Shown: one piece after another, positions 54,321-64,000 of the stretch | How the letters are laid out: each line of letters opens with the position of its first letter | Position numbering within the stretch: the stretch's first letter is position 1 | Source of the DNA: Epiperipatus broadwayi | Lineage: Eukaryota > Onychophora > Udeonychophora > Euonychophora > Peripatidae | Reading direction: 5' to 3' | NCBI GenBank assembly: GCA_028023455.1 | Contig: JAQFVV010012446.1 | Location: forward strand, 4,031,501-4,095,500 | Length of the DNA stretch: 64,000 nucleotides | Translations under genes and position numbers: made by a program | Notes under the pieces: generated by a model | Databases searched by the model: none | Told to the model about the DNA's origin: nothing | Seen by the model: only the letters and a program-made list of their open reading frames with translations

Positions 54321-55425
54321 GACACAGATATAAGTTTATTTTAAGATATTTATTAACATTGAAATAATTAACTTTTCTATTTCCGATTAGAGATATTTTT
54401 TTTGTTATTATTATTTCTCATTTAAAAATGAGAGAGTCTCTCGCATATGTATAAATTTACGGTTATTGCGGTCATAAATGGTAAAGCTTTTACTTAAATC
54501 CTTTGAGTGAATTTTTCTATTTCAAATTAGTATTTTCGGCAAAGATCGCAATGAGATTTTTTTTTGTTGTTGTTGTTGTTGCTAGTCGTTTTGCTGTTGT
54601 TGTTATTCCTGAAATTCGTCAAATATAAATATGCATGTAGATATATGTATGCGTACATACGCTTATTATATTCGGTAAATATGATATCTCATGCTGAATA
54701 TCTAAGAATGTATTTAACCGGATATCCTTTTTAAGTTATTTTTTTTTGTGACTGCTACACCTCACGATGAGTGTAAGAAGGGATTGATTTATTATAGGTT
54801 CCCTGGAAGCAAGTACTCTAATAACTTTATATTTAAAATAATAGTAAGTGTATAATTTGGCTGCACATATATACATGTATAGAAATTTATCTTTGGCAAA
54901 ACGGAAATAGATACAGTACCTTATGGTGAGTACTATATGGTATCTGAGCCAATGCAACATATTGACTTGTTGAAAATATGAAATTAGTCATATATTTCAT
55001 TGTGCAAATATGCATAGTTTTCATTATTATATTTCCTATCAATAAAAAGGTTTTAAAGTTATCAGTAAAAGCGTATGCCTGTATGACCGAAAATCTCATA
55101 TCTGTATATCAAATCACACAAATTAAAATTTATTTCTATTGGGTAAAAAGAGCTCAGACCACTTCCATTACTTATAAACATTGTAAATAGCTTTAGGGAT
55201 TTATTATTTTTCTTATTTAAAATTGTATTTTATCTATTTCAATGCCTCGAATATATATATAGTTTGGGGTAATTAATTATTTAGTATTTTGTTATTATAT
55301 TATCATTAGTATGAAACGGTGGTGGGTCTTAGGGATTAAATAAATATTTAATCATAATATTAAACTTTTTTCGTTTTCGTATCATTATTTATATTGATAA
55401 AAATGTGTTCTTTCCTTATCAACCA
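54321..55425. other. AT-rich DNA, no gene seen
   Basis: Contains (TTG)n at 54563-54582. The overlapping frames near 54736-55190 lie on both strands over the same bases and are not supported. Confidence 0.45.
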
Positions 55426-55429
55426 CATA

Positions 55430-55640
55430 CCTGTAATAATCATTTAACTTACCCATTTGAAGACCCTAGATGTAGAGTGACTTGAGCTAGCCACACGGGA
55501 TATCGCTCTACCGGGGTGTTAAATCTTATTCTTATGCTCCGCTGAACATAGGGTATTGCACACCCTTCTAGGAGGGTGAAAAATTCATTTTTTGATTCTT
55601 TTCTAGAAGTGGCGCGCAAAAGTCTATTTTGTAAATAGAT
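55430..55640. other. Moderately G+C-rich patch
   Basis: GAGCTAGCCACACGGGATAT, CGCTCTACCGGGGTGTT and an inverted pair (ACACCCTTCTAGGAGGGTG) stand out from the background. No coding frame or RNA gene recognised. Confidence 0.35.
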
Positions 55641-56300
55641 TTTTCAAAGGTGTGTACTTGCCATTGTTCTAAATATTCAGGCATTAAAATAAGATATCAA
55701 CTAAAGGGTGTTTTAACTGGAAGATTCCTGTCAATCCACTCTTTCTATCAGTTTAGCTGGAAGTACTGATATGTATGAGTATAGAAATCGGCTAAATTGA
55801 TATCCATTTCTTTACCTGTTAAATCTTGGTCACTTCATGCTCAATGCAAGATTAGGAAAAGAATTCTGCAGGGAGTATGGTCCGGTACAATATATATATA
55901 TATATATGAGCCAAGACATATGTGCCTAAATGTTGCAGATGGTAATAAACAAACCTGATGGGGTGAGTTTTTGGATATTTTAGCACACAAAAAATTATTC
56001 GTAAATATTGCTACACATTATGGAGAGTTTAGTATAGTATTTGAATAAAAGTTGAAGGAAAAGTGGTTGGTTTTGTATTGTAATATGTTAATTCGAAAAG
56101 ATTGTTCAAAATACAGGGATGGAATTTAATTTTTATGAAACAGAATAAGCATGACAAATTAAGTGATAGATATTTTATTTATTTTTTTAAGCTAGGAAAA
56201 GTTTTATTGATACTATTTTTAATATATATTTTTAGCTGTTATTAAATTTATATATATACACTCACATAAAATTTAAGTGCCAACTTTTAACTAGGTAATT

Positions 56301-56535
56301 AATCAGTGCTTAAATAAACCAATAGAATATCACCAATTTGTTATCAAGATGACACTAAAAATGATTGTTATCTTGATAACAGATTGGTGATATTCTATTG
56401 GTTAACTTAAGCACTGATTGCAGTAATATGATATACTTCACACTTATTGTTAAAAGGTTGTCTTGACAACAGTTTGAGATTGTTGATTGTTATTTATATT
56501 GAAAGTGTTGACTGGTGTCTAATGGTTGCATATAT
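56301..56535. repeat. Hairpin plus family I module
   Basis: The 50-bp arms AATCAGTGCTTAAATAAACC, AATAGAATATCACCAATTTG, TTATCAAGAT and their complement (56371-56420) form a hairpin. GGTTGTCTTGACAACAGTTT, GAGATTGTTGATTGTTAT, GTGTTGACTGGTGTCTAATG follows at 56456-56527, the family I module also seen at 15130. Together they suggest one element with a foldback head. Confidence 0.75.
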
Positions 56536-56639
56536 ATATATATATAGCTTTTAACTGAAATATTAGTTGAGTTTTTGTGAAAGCAGAATGAATGTTTGTG
56601 TGTGTATGTGAATGATTTTTTTTTCTAATAGATATTTAC

Positions 56640-59475
56640 AATCATGACAGACAAAAATAAATTATGGCCCTTATTCTCAGGAGGCTGTAAAGTGACTAAC
56701 CAAAGCTGTGGATGGTGACTGAAGTTGGAGGATGCTAAGAATCTGATTGCAGGCTCAGGCTACCATTTGATTATGACATTTTATTTCGATACTTACAAGT
56801 GAAAGAAAATTGCAAGAATTGAAAGAACTGTCTAATATTAAATGAAGCATTATTGGACTTGGTGAAATTAGAAGAAAATGTGAAAAGAGATGATTTTAAA
56901 AGTGGACATGCACCATACTATAAAGAGACAAAAATTGGAAGTACAAATGGAGTAGGACTCATTGTAGATAAAAAAAAAAAGTGGAAGAATAACTTTGTGG
57001 AAATTAATGGTGTATTGGCCAGTGTGACAAGATTAGTTACTCAACTTAATAGCAGATATCAGATGCAGATAATTCAAGTTTTTGCCCCAACAAGTTCTCA
57101 TTATGATGAAGAATTAGAGGATTTTTATATGGAGTACAAAACCCTTTTGATCAGGCCAAACAATATCTTAAAATTGTCATGGGAAACTTTAATACTAGAA
57201 TAGATAAACAATTGAAATATGACAGTTGCTGAAGATAAATTTGGTTGGGGTAATAGAAAAGAGAGAGGACATAGACTTGTGGAGTTTGCAGAAAAAGAAA
57301 AACTTTATATTATGAATTCTTTTTTTGAGAAAAATGTTAAAAGGAAATGGACATGGAAGCATCCAAATGATGGTACAGCAGAATTGGATTATATTTTGAT
57401 TAGCAGGAAATATGTATTCAAGATTGTAATGTTCTTAATAAATTCAACACAGGAAGTAATAATCGATTAGTAAGATGTAAATTACATGTTAATGCAAAAC
57501 TAGAAAGACAAAAATTAAGAAAAACGAATATTCACAATTGACATTCCTAATCTTCTGAAACATTTCAATGAATGTAAATTGGAACTTTAAAATTGTTTTC
57601 AAATATTAACAGAATTTGAACATGATTCAGATTTGAGAAAAATCAATAGGAAGGTAACTGATACACTTCCAAAACCTGCAACAAAGATGTTGTATAAAAA
57701 AGCAGCAATTGACCAGTAAAATTACTACCGAGATAAGACAATTTATGAAGAAAAGAAGAAGTATGAAACTATATAAAAATGATGCATTAAGAATGATGAA
57801 ATACCTCAAATTTTGTAAAATAGTTCAAAAATAAAGTTGATAATGATATAAGAAAATATAAATAGAAGAGAATAAAAGTCTCAAAAGTTTAAAACAATAT
57901 TTTGGTGTTGAGAGGAAAATTATATAGCAATAAAGAACAAGTAAAGATAGCTCCTACATCCACTATATTTTCTGAATTGCCTAGGATTTTAAATGAACAA
58001 GTGAGATGTCCAGTTAAATCTATGAAGAAGGGAAAGGTTACAGGTAATGATGGAATTATACTCAGTATAATTAAAAGAAGCAGGCAAAGAAATATTTTTT
58101 TTTTTGCCGAAATTATATAACAAAAGGTCTATACAATAAAAATGTAACAGATGATTGGAAGAATGCAATATTAATATTTTAAAAAGATGGTAAAGAAGAT
58201 GTCAGAAATTACAGACCTATCAGTCTTTGTTATGTTCTATACAAATTTCTATCAAAATAATTACAACTTGTTTACAGTGAACTTTTGTATTTTAACCAAC
58301 CAAAAGAACAAGTTGGATATAAAAGTGGTTTTAGTACAGTGGATCATATCCAAGTATTGAGGGAAGTTATAGAATGGACCAATGAATATGAGTCACCATT
58401 ATGCTTTGGATTTATAGATTATGAAAAGGCATCCGATTCTATAAGCATTTTTTCAGTGATTAAACATTGGATCATAATAATGTAGACCCAGCATAATGTA
58501 ATATTCTGAAGAATATTTATAAAAATGCAACAACAACAATTAGAGTACATTATCATACTAAAACAATTAACATTGAGTAGGGTGTATGACAGGGTAACTC
58601 TATATCTCCGAAACTTTTTACAGTAGTTTTGCAAGAAATATTTTGTGGATTAAAATGGGAAGCTAAGGGAATAAAAGTAAATGGATATTGTTTTAGCCTT
58701 CTAGATTTTGCTGATGATGTAGTTGTTTTTGAAAATGATGCTTTAGAACTTCAGGAAACATTGCAAAAATTATCAGGTGAAAGTAAGAAAGTAGGTTAAA
58801 GGTAAAAGTTAAACGGTCTAAAGTAATGTTCAATGGATTTTCTCAAAAGAAGAAAATAAAGATTGGTAATGATGAATTAGAAAAAGTTAATAACTACAAA
58901 TACCTTAGTCAGATACTATAGATGGAAACATAATGGATAAAATTAATCATAGAATTAAACTTGGTTGGAGTGCTTTTGATAGAAATAACTTAATATTAGA
59001 AGAAAATATCCCTCTATTTGAAAAGGAAGGCTTTTAATAAATGTGTTTTACTAACTCTTACTTATGGATCTGAGACCTAGAAACTTAACAAAAGGGCAAT
59101 ACAGAGACTTAATACCGTCAAAGAAATATGGACAGATGCATATTAGAAGTAACAAGAAGAGATTGAAAATGAAAAACATAGGTGAGAGAAAGACAGGTAT
59201 TACTAACATCATTAATAGAATTAAGAAATTGAAGTAGAGTTGAACCTGTGCATATTGCTAGAAGATGTGACAATATATGGGCAGTTGAAATCTTAAATTG
59301 GATTCCAAGAGATTTAAAAGTCCTAGTAAGAGACCATATGTGAGATGGATGGATGAAATAAAGAAGTGTACTAGTGCGGTGTGGAGAAGAGATGCTAGAA
59401 ATCGAAGATGGATTGAACTTGGAGATATGTTTATCCTGCAGTGGATCAAAAATGATTGAAAATGATAATAGTGAA
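56640..59475 (+). pseudogene. RTE-like non-LTR retrotransposon R3, near full length, inactive
   Basis: About 2.8 kb. The 5' region 56640-56850 is followed by an APE-type endonuclease in two frames: KKKWKNNFVEINGVLASVTR, LVTQLNSRYQMQIIQVFAPT, SSHYDEELEDFY (56970-57130), then FGWGNRKERGHRLVEFAEKE and WKHPNDGTAELDYILIS (57240-57405, with the expected D-Y-I-L core). A linker leads to reverse transcriptase: NEQVRCPVKSMKKGKVTGND (57990-58050), VRNYRPISLCYVLYKFLSK (58203-58257), KEQVGYKSGFSTVDHIQVLR (58305-58365), GFIDYEKASDSIS, and catalytic LDFADDVVVFENDA (58701-58742). The C-terminal tail RRDNIWAVEILNWIPRD-like follows at 59260-59450. At least five stops or frameshifts. The most complete copy in the window. 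Confidence 0.93.
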
Positions 59476-60777
59476 TATATTACTAAAACTAACATTGTTT
59501 ATTATGTTATTATCAGTCAAAATTGACTTGGTGTTAAAATCTTTCAAAATATTGTAAATTTTTGTAAGAAAATATTAAATTTTAAAGCAGGCTTTGATAG
59601 GATTATTATAAATCTATCTTTGCTCAAACTTAAAAAAAACCTTAAAAATGAATTGATTAATTTTATAGCATGGTTATTTATATAAGTATCTGTTATGATG
59701 TTTATAGTACATTGTTATATTTACAGGTCTGCTTTTTAATATTTAAAACAGTCAGTTGAGATTTTTAAGGATATTATTCATTTGTAAAATTAAATTAAAA
59801 GGAAATCAATTTCAGTTTACTGAGTTTTCATATAAAGTAAAGATTTTATAAAAACAGAAAGGTTGAACATTTTCAAAAACTCTCACTAGGTGGACCAAAG
59901 AAAGTGTCAGTATGCAAGATGGCTAATACTTTTTTTGCAGAAACTGCTGCTATTCTAAGTGAGTTTCAACAACTCTCAAGCACTAAAATTGCTAGTTTGA
60001 CTTTTTAAGTTTGATCAATCATTGAGGTATTTAATTCTCTTATAAATTGTGTTGTGAATACAAATAAGTTTGTCATTGAATTCATTTTTAAAAAAAAGAA
60101 AAACAAATGACGACTGGGTCATTATTAATCTCAAAGAAATACATAATAATTAGTCAAATACTTCTATATATATTTAATGGTACTTTTCATAGCTGTAGCA
60201 TATATATATAACTTAGCATAACAAATTAAACTGGGAAAATAAAATTTTCATATGACATTCTTGTTTTGATGGGTAGTAAAATGAACTTGGAATTTCATAT
60301 AAGAATTTAAAAATAAAAATATCCTGATTGATAAGAAAGAATAATTAGTGGGCTAAATTCTGTGAGGGAGTTACACTATATTTTTTTGATATATTAAAAA
60401 TAATATATAGATCTGAAAAACAATATCAGAATTATATTAATCAATGTGCGACATTGTTTATTTGATAATTCCGGTAATCTGAAAAGATGAAAGGAATTTT
60501 TAGATCATACCAGAATTTAGACTTGTGTTTTATGATATATCATTTCATCAACTTATTTGGTTTATAAGAGATGTTCATCTTAAGGAAATGGTGATATTTG
60601 TATTTGATTTATTTATAATGATCCTAAGCCAGATTGAAATTACTTTGTAGTAGTTTTTTGTTTAGTATATCTTTGTTTCATTTAATGATTTATTTTTAGG
60701 GATAATTAATCTATATATTAGTATTTGGGTGTACCTAGATTGTAGGTGCAATCAAAGAATAAGAACATCTTTTTAGT
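59476..60777. other. AT-rich DNA, no gene seen
   Basis: No supported feature; (TA)n near 60200-60209. Confidence 0.55.
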
Positions 60778-60791
60778 CACTCATTATATTT

Positions 60792-61000
60792 AGTCAAAAT
60801 AAGAGTCCTAGATCACATGACCCTATTTCTTAAGCTTGTAAGTTATAAACAATGAGGATTTCCAATTCCTCTGCAAGCTTTATGATAAATGCTTAGCCAG
60901 AGCCAGCACTTAAAATATCTGTCAGTAACCCCCCCCCCCAACCCCTGACCATGGTTTCATGCTTTGGCATTCCTCAGAGAGGTGTCAGGGTAGGCTCAGA
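60792..61000 (-). repeat. Family E copy (14-bp TSD)
   Basis: Exact 14-bp repeats CACTCATTATATTT at 60778-60791 and 61001-61014. Minus orientation; its 3' end (plus AGTCAAAATAAGAGTCCTAG, ATCACATGACCC) equals that of E1 at 49165-49195, while the 5' end stops inside the element near GAGCCTACCCTGACACC. A fixed 3' end with a variable 5' end is typical of target-primed reverse transcription. Confidence 0.93.
60941..60983 (-). ncRNA. Hammerhead ribozyme, family E, canonical
   Basis: Minus strand: helix I ACCUCU with AGGGGU (six pairs, one G-U), CUGAGGA (plus 60971-60977), helix II AUGC/GCAU four perfect pairs with loop CAAA, GAAA (plus 60955-60958), helix III ACCAUGGU self-complementary, cleavage after GUC. 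Complete conserved core; the U-C mismatch of the 49004 copy is restored here as G-C. Confidence 0.94.
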
Positions 61001-61014
61001 CACTCATTATATTT

Positions 61015-62589
61015 GTTTTTAATAATTATTAATGTTTTTTTAATAATTAAAAAACTCATATGATGAAACAGAAAAAAATTAGATACAACATTCAAGAAGG
61101 TTTAGATGTAAGGATTTTTTTTTCAATATAATATATCTTAAAATTTTAAAAACTTAGTAGTTTTAAAAATATTTTAAAAGGTAATTATAGTAGAAAAAAG
61201 TTAATGTAGTTATATACTCTATTCAGACTGAAGGCTAAATATATAATAAAATTAAATATTCATTTTCATCCTGACTTATTACATTTACTATTCTTGAAAA
61301 GATTAACTGGATTCCTGTTAGTTATGGCATTATCACTAATTTTGAGACATTTTGAGGTGATATGGTGGCGCTGCTATCACTTTGGCTTTTTTTGGTAGAA
61401 ATTGGAACTTAAATGATTTCAAAAGTCTGAAGATATCAATATCATAAAGACCTAATGTAAATATTATGCAAATTTCAAATTCAAAGAAAGTTGATGGTGC
61501 CTTGATTGGTTGAATCATAATACAAAGGAATTGACAAGTCTAGTGATTGATATTGTATTTGGCCTCAGACTATTCTGAATATACTTTTTTTCATTTAAGT
61601 ATTTTAAAAATAAATAAAATTAATTTTTAGTAATTTATTTACATATTTATGCTTATTTATGCAAAATACTTGTAAAGTATTTATTTTAAACCAAAAAAAA
61701 AATACCCGATTACAATTAAATTTTATTTTTAAAATGTTTGTTTTTAAGCAGCCAAGTTATAAAATCATTGTTGTGTTGAAGCGGAAGTTATTATTACTTG
61801 TTAAAGAGATTTGCTTCCATAAACGCTGGTGAAGTCATTTTTTGGGATAATAAGTATTATTTTGCATTTTAAATTACATTGCCATTCTTTCTAAAATTTG
61901 TTAAGATATATTTTATTCAATAACTTTTATGAACAAACAAAGTTATGTGCAAATACAAAAAGAGCCGTTGTAATTATTATATATTTTGCAAAGTTTTGAG
62001 TATTAACTTTTAGAATGTCTTTCATTTGTAAGCTTATATTTGTAATAAATAATATAAATATAATCTAAATATGATATAGAATAATGGTTTAATTGCAAAA
62101 ATCAAATGTTGCAAATATGGTGGCTAAAGCTGTCACTCAGTCTTTTATTAAAAGAGTGGGAAAGAGTTCTTAGTGAACAAGTTAAAGTGTTTTGCAACTC
62201 AATACTTTTTAAACTGATATATCCTACAGTGTTAGTTATATATTAAAAGATTTTTCATAATTGATTAAGTGAGAAATTGAATTCTAAAAGAAGTCTTTTT
62301 GTTGTTATTCAGTTTGATAAATTATTAAACAACATTTATTTATACCATTTGTTATCGATATCGTTAAAGAAATTTCATTGTTATATATTATATGTTAGCG
62401 ATTTATTTAAATATTACATACATTTGCTTTGATCGATCCATGCAAATTGGCCTTTAACTTGAAAATGAGTGATTATTTTTATTCTTTATGACTTGATTTG
62501 TAACTTGTGTTTATTCAAACAGCATTTGTGTTACAGCATGCTTTAAAAAATCTTCACTTCCCGCATTAAATGTTAAAAGACTGTATAGT
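61015..62589. other. AT-rich DNA, no gene seen
   Basis: The minus frame at 61336-61518 has no recognisable domain. No element ends found. Confidence 0.5.
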
Positions 62590-63185
62590 AAAGAAAATCA
62601 ATCATACATCAGGTGACTTAATTTAATAAACTCATATTACAAATGTAATATAATGAGCTATTAGCTCGAAACCAGTTTGGGGATAATTCTAGATATTTTA
62701 AATGCTTTCTTTTGTGGCATTTATCGGATAAGCTTGTTTAGAGCTATTAACACACTCATTTTATTACATTTGTAAAACAAACTTATTACATTAAGTCACA
62801 TGATGTATGGTGTGATTTTGTTTACTATATTATAGTTTGGATTTTGAGGCTTTGGTGATATTATATTGCTAAGGTTATTAATATATGGTATAGCTGAATT
62901 TGGTTTAGTTCCATATAGCTATTTAAGTTAGATAGCTGTATTTGAAGACATATAGATGTCTGAAATTTTCAGATTTTCTACTTAAATAATTAAGTATTAG
63001 ATAAATGCTGAGCTTGAGCTGATATTTTAGATCTAGTGTCTGAATATCCTAGCACCTCACTGAAGATAACCAGTAGCTTGAAACCGGTTTGGGAATAGGG
63101 ATATTTCTAGATAGAGATTTTAAATGCTATCTCTTGCAGCATTTATCAGAAAAGCTTGTTTAGATCTATTAGCATGCTCATTATG
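62590..63185 (+). repeat. Family D copy 3, two units
   Basis: The first part is a partial hairpin (TAATTTAATAAACTCATATT... and ...AATAAACTTATTACATTAAG-like arms, 62612-62810) with a fragmentary GCTCGAAACCAGTTTGGGGA core at 62665. The second part is a full arm with TTGGTTTAGTTCCATATAGC, TTGAGCTGATATTTTAGATC, a hammerhead-like core at 63054-63096 and GCTTGTTTAGATCTATTAGC. Core spacing is about 395 bp in the same orientation, so this is a direct dimer plus a foldback. Flanks AAAGACTGTATAG and AAAGACTATATAT may be a decayed TSD. Confidence 0.8.
63054..63096 (+). ncRNA. Hammerhead-like core, family D copy 3
   Basis: CUGAAGA 63060-63066 fits CUGANGA (A9 present, unlike the other D copies), GAAA intact, helix III ACC/GGU, helix I CUCA with UGGG. 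Helix II UAAC/GCUU is poorly paired. Confidence 0.6.
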
Positions 63186-63204
63186 AAAGACTATATATAT
63201 TATT

Positions 63205-63530
63205 ATTATTTCCAACCATTATCAATCTATTGTAGTACTAAGGTTTCTTCAAATTTTATCTAGGGCTTTCCACCCCCCACTTTACACCAACAAACTTCCT
63301 TATTTTATTCATCCATCTATTTCACATGTTATCTCTTTCCATTTATTTTATTATTTCTTGGAGATATGATTTAAAACTTCAACTGATCACCATTTTTAGC
63401 AGTATATCTCATCTTCATTTTTCAATCTCTAAGTTCTTTTAACGATGTATTGTCTCACCCATATTTTTTATTTTCTATATTTTTTATATATTTCTAACAT
63501 ATATCTTTTCATACTTCATTGAATGATCAC
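63205..63530 (-). pseudogene. RTE-like 3' end fragment R6, decayed
   Basis: Plus-strand words (CCAACCATTATCAATCTATT, CTTATTTTATTCATCCATCT, ATTTCACATGTTATCTCTTT, TATTTCTTGGAGATATGATT) line up with the minus-strand 3' end of R4 and R5 at about 65-70% identity. Older than those copies. Confidence 0.7.
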
Positions 63531-64000
63531 ACTAAGTACTGGTACTTAACTGGAAAAGCTATTTAAATAGAAATTCAAATTCTGGTGAAAGGTTTTCTGT
63601 TATTTTGGCATGGTCGATTTTTTAAATAAAAAAAGTATTATTAGTTACCCAGTATGCGTTGTTTGACATTCAAACATCTTTAATGGTAAGTTTGAGTATT
63701 GAGGTTACATTTAATTATCTGAAATAATACTGTTAGCTTTGAGCTCGCCACTGGCGTTGAGTTGGTAGGATTGTATAAAAATAGTCAAATGGTTAACTAC
63801 TCAGATCATATTATATCCATGCAGCAGAAATGGCCAGCTTCCTTTTGATTCAGAAACCTTTGGCTCTCAAATCCTTTCCTCTTGCCAACTCGTTAAACCA
63901 ATAGTTTAAATATATAGACAGGTAGTAGTCATTCAATTGAGTTGTGGCAAAAGGTAATACTTAACTGTCAAAGGCGTTTACATTGAAATTCAAATTTTGT
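63531..64000. other. Unassigned DNA to window end
   Basis: TACTTAACTG...AAATTCAAATT words recur at 63544-63576 and 63958-63996 in direct orientation, so the window edge may fall in a repeat that begins near 63540. No gene seen. Confidence 0.4.

Overview
The window is about 70% A+T, full of (TA)n tracts, and has no bacterial gene structure. It looks like intergenic or intronic DNA from an AT-rich animal (invertebrate) nuclear genome. The evidence is the mix of RTE-like non-LTR retrotransposons, GIY-YIG endonuclease pieces of Penelope-like elements, tRNA-derived SINEs, hAT-like and pogo/Tigger-like non-autonomous DNA transposons, and many foldback elements. I cannot name the species. Almost every open reading frame is a chance frame or part of a repeat. 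The only host-gene-like coding piece is a possible terminal exon at 10817-11014 with a splice-acceptor-like start and a poly(A) signal; I do not recognise the protein.

The main result is that several dispersed repeat families carry type I hammerhead ribozyme (HHR) cores. Family A has a tandem array at 43903-44984 with three HHRs spaced 457 and 452 bp. Family B has a canonical HHR at 47322-47365 followed by a tRNA-like B box. Family E has HHRs at 49004-49046 and 60941-60983. Family D has HHR-like cores at 52468-52513, 52887-52933 and 63054-63096. Core (CUGANGA, GAAA), helix I, helix II and a very short, often self-complementary helix III can be paired by eye. Many copies are flanked by 12-17 bp direct repeats (target-site duplications, TSDs), and several sit inside other recognisable repeats where the empty site can be reconstructed. 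This is the signature of retrozyme-like RNA-mobilised elements. Many copies are inverted dimers or hairpins rather than tandems.

Layout. 1-2700: a degraded A copy, repeats K1 and L1, a minisatellite. 2690-5870: RTE pseudogene R1 broken by a B foldback and a SINE. 5870-10800: AT-rich DNA, one RTE 3' end, one SINE. 10800-14000: candidate exon, B copy split by an A copy, tandem repeats, an old A array. 14000-21500: old diverged repeats (I, J, minisatellites), a SINE, foldback N. 21700-25500: RTE R2 and B copies. 25600-29800: A, foldbacks, B, hAT, pogo-like C1, foldback G. 30100-35350: LTR-like unit, SINE, B with HHR, a long palindrome. 36100-39600: G elements, RTE pieces, two Penelope endonuclease fragments, a SINE. 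40500-45470: A inverted dimer, D, pogo-like C2 containing the A array. 45500-53100: J2, G with B inserted, K2 containing E, a hAT element and F, then D. 53100-56300: mostly unassigned. 56600-59480: RTE R3. 60790-63530: E, D and an RTE end.

Inferred working picture: Penelope-like or RTE enzymes (all copies here are broken or fragmentary) mobilise small non-coding RNAs that self-cleave with hammerheads, leaving tandem, inverted-dimer and hairpin copies. Mobilisation and ribozyme activity are inferred, not shown by sequence alone.
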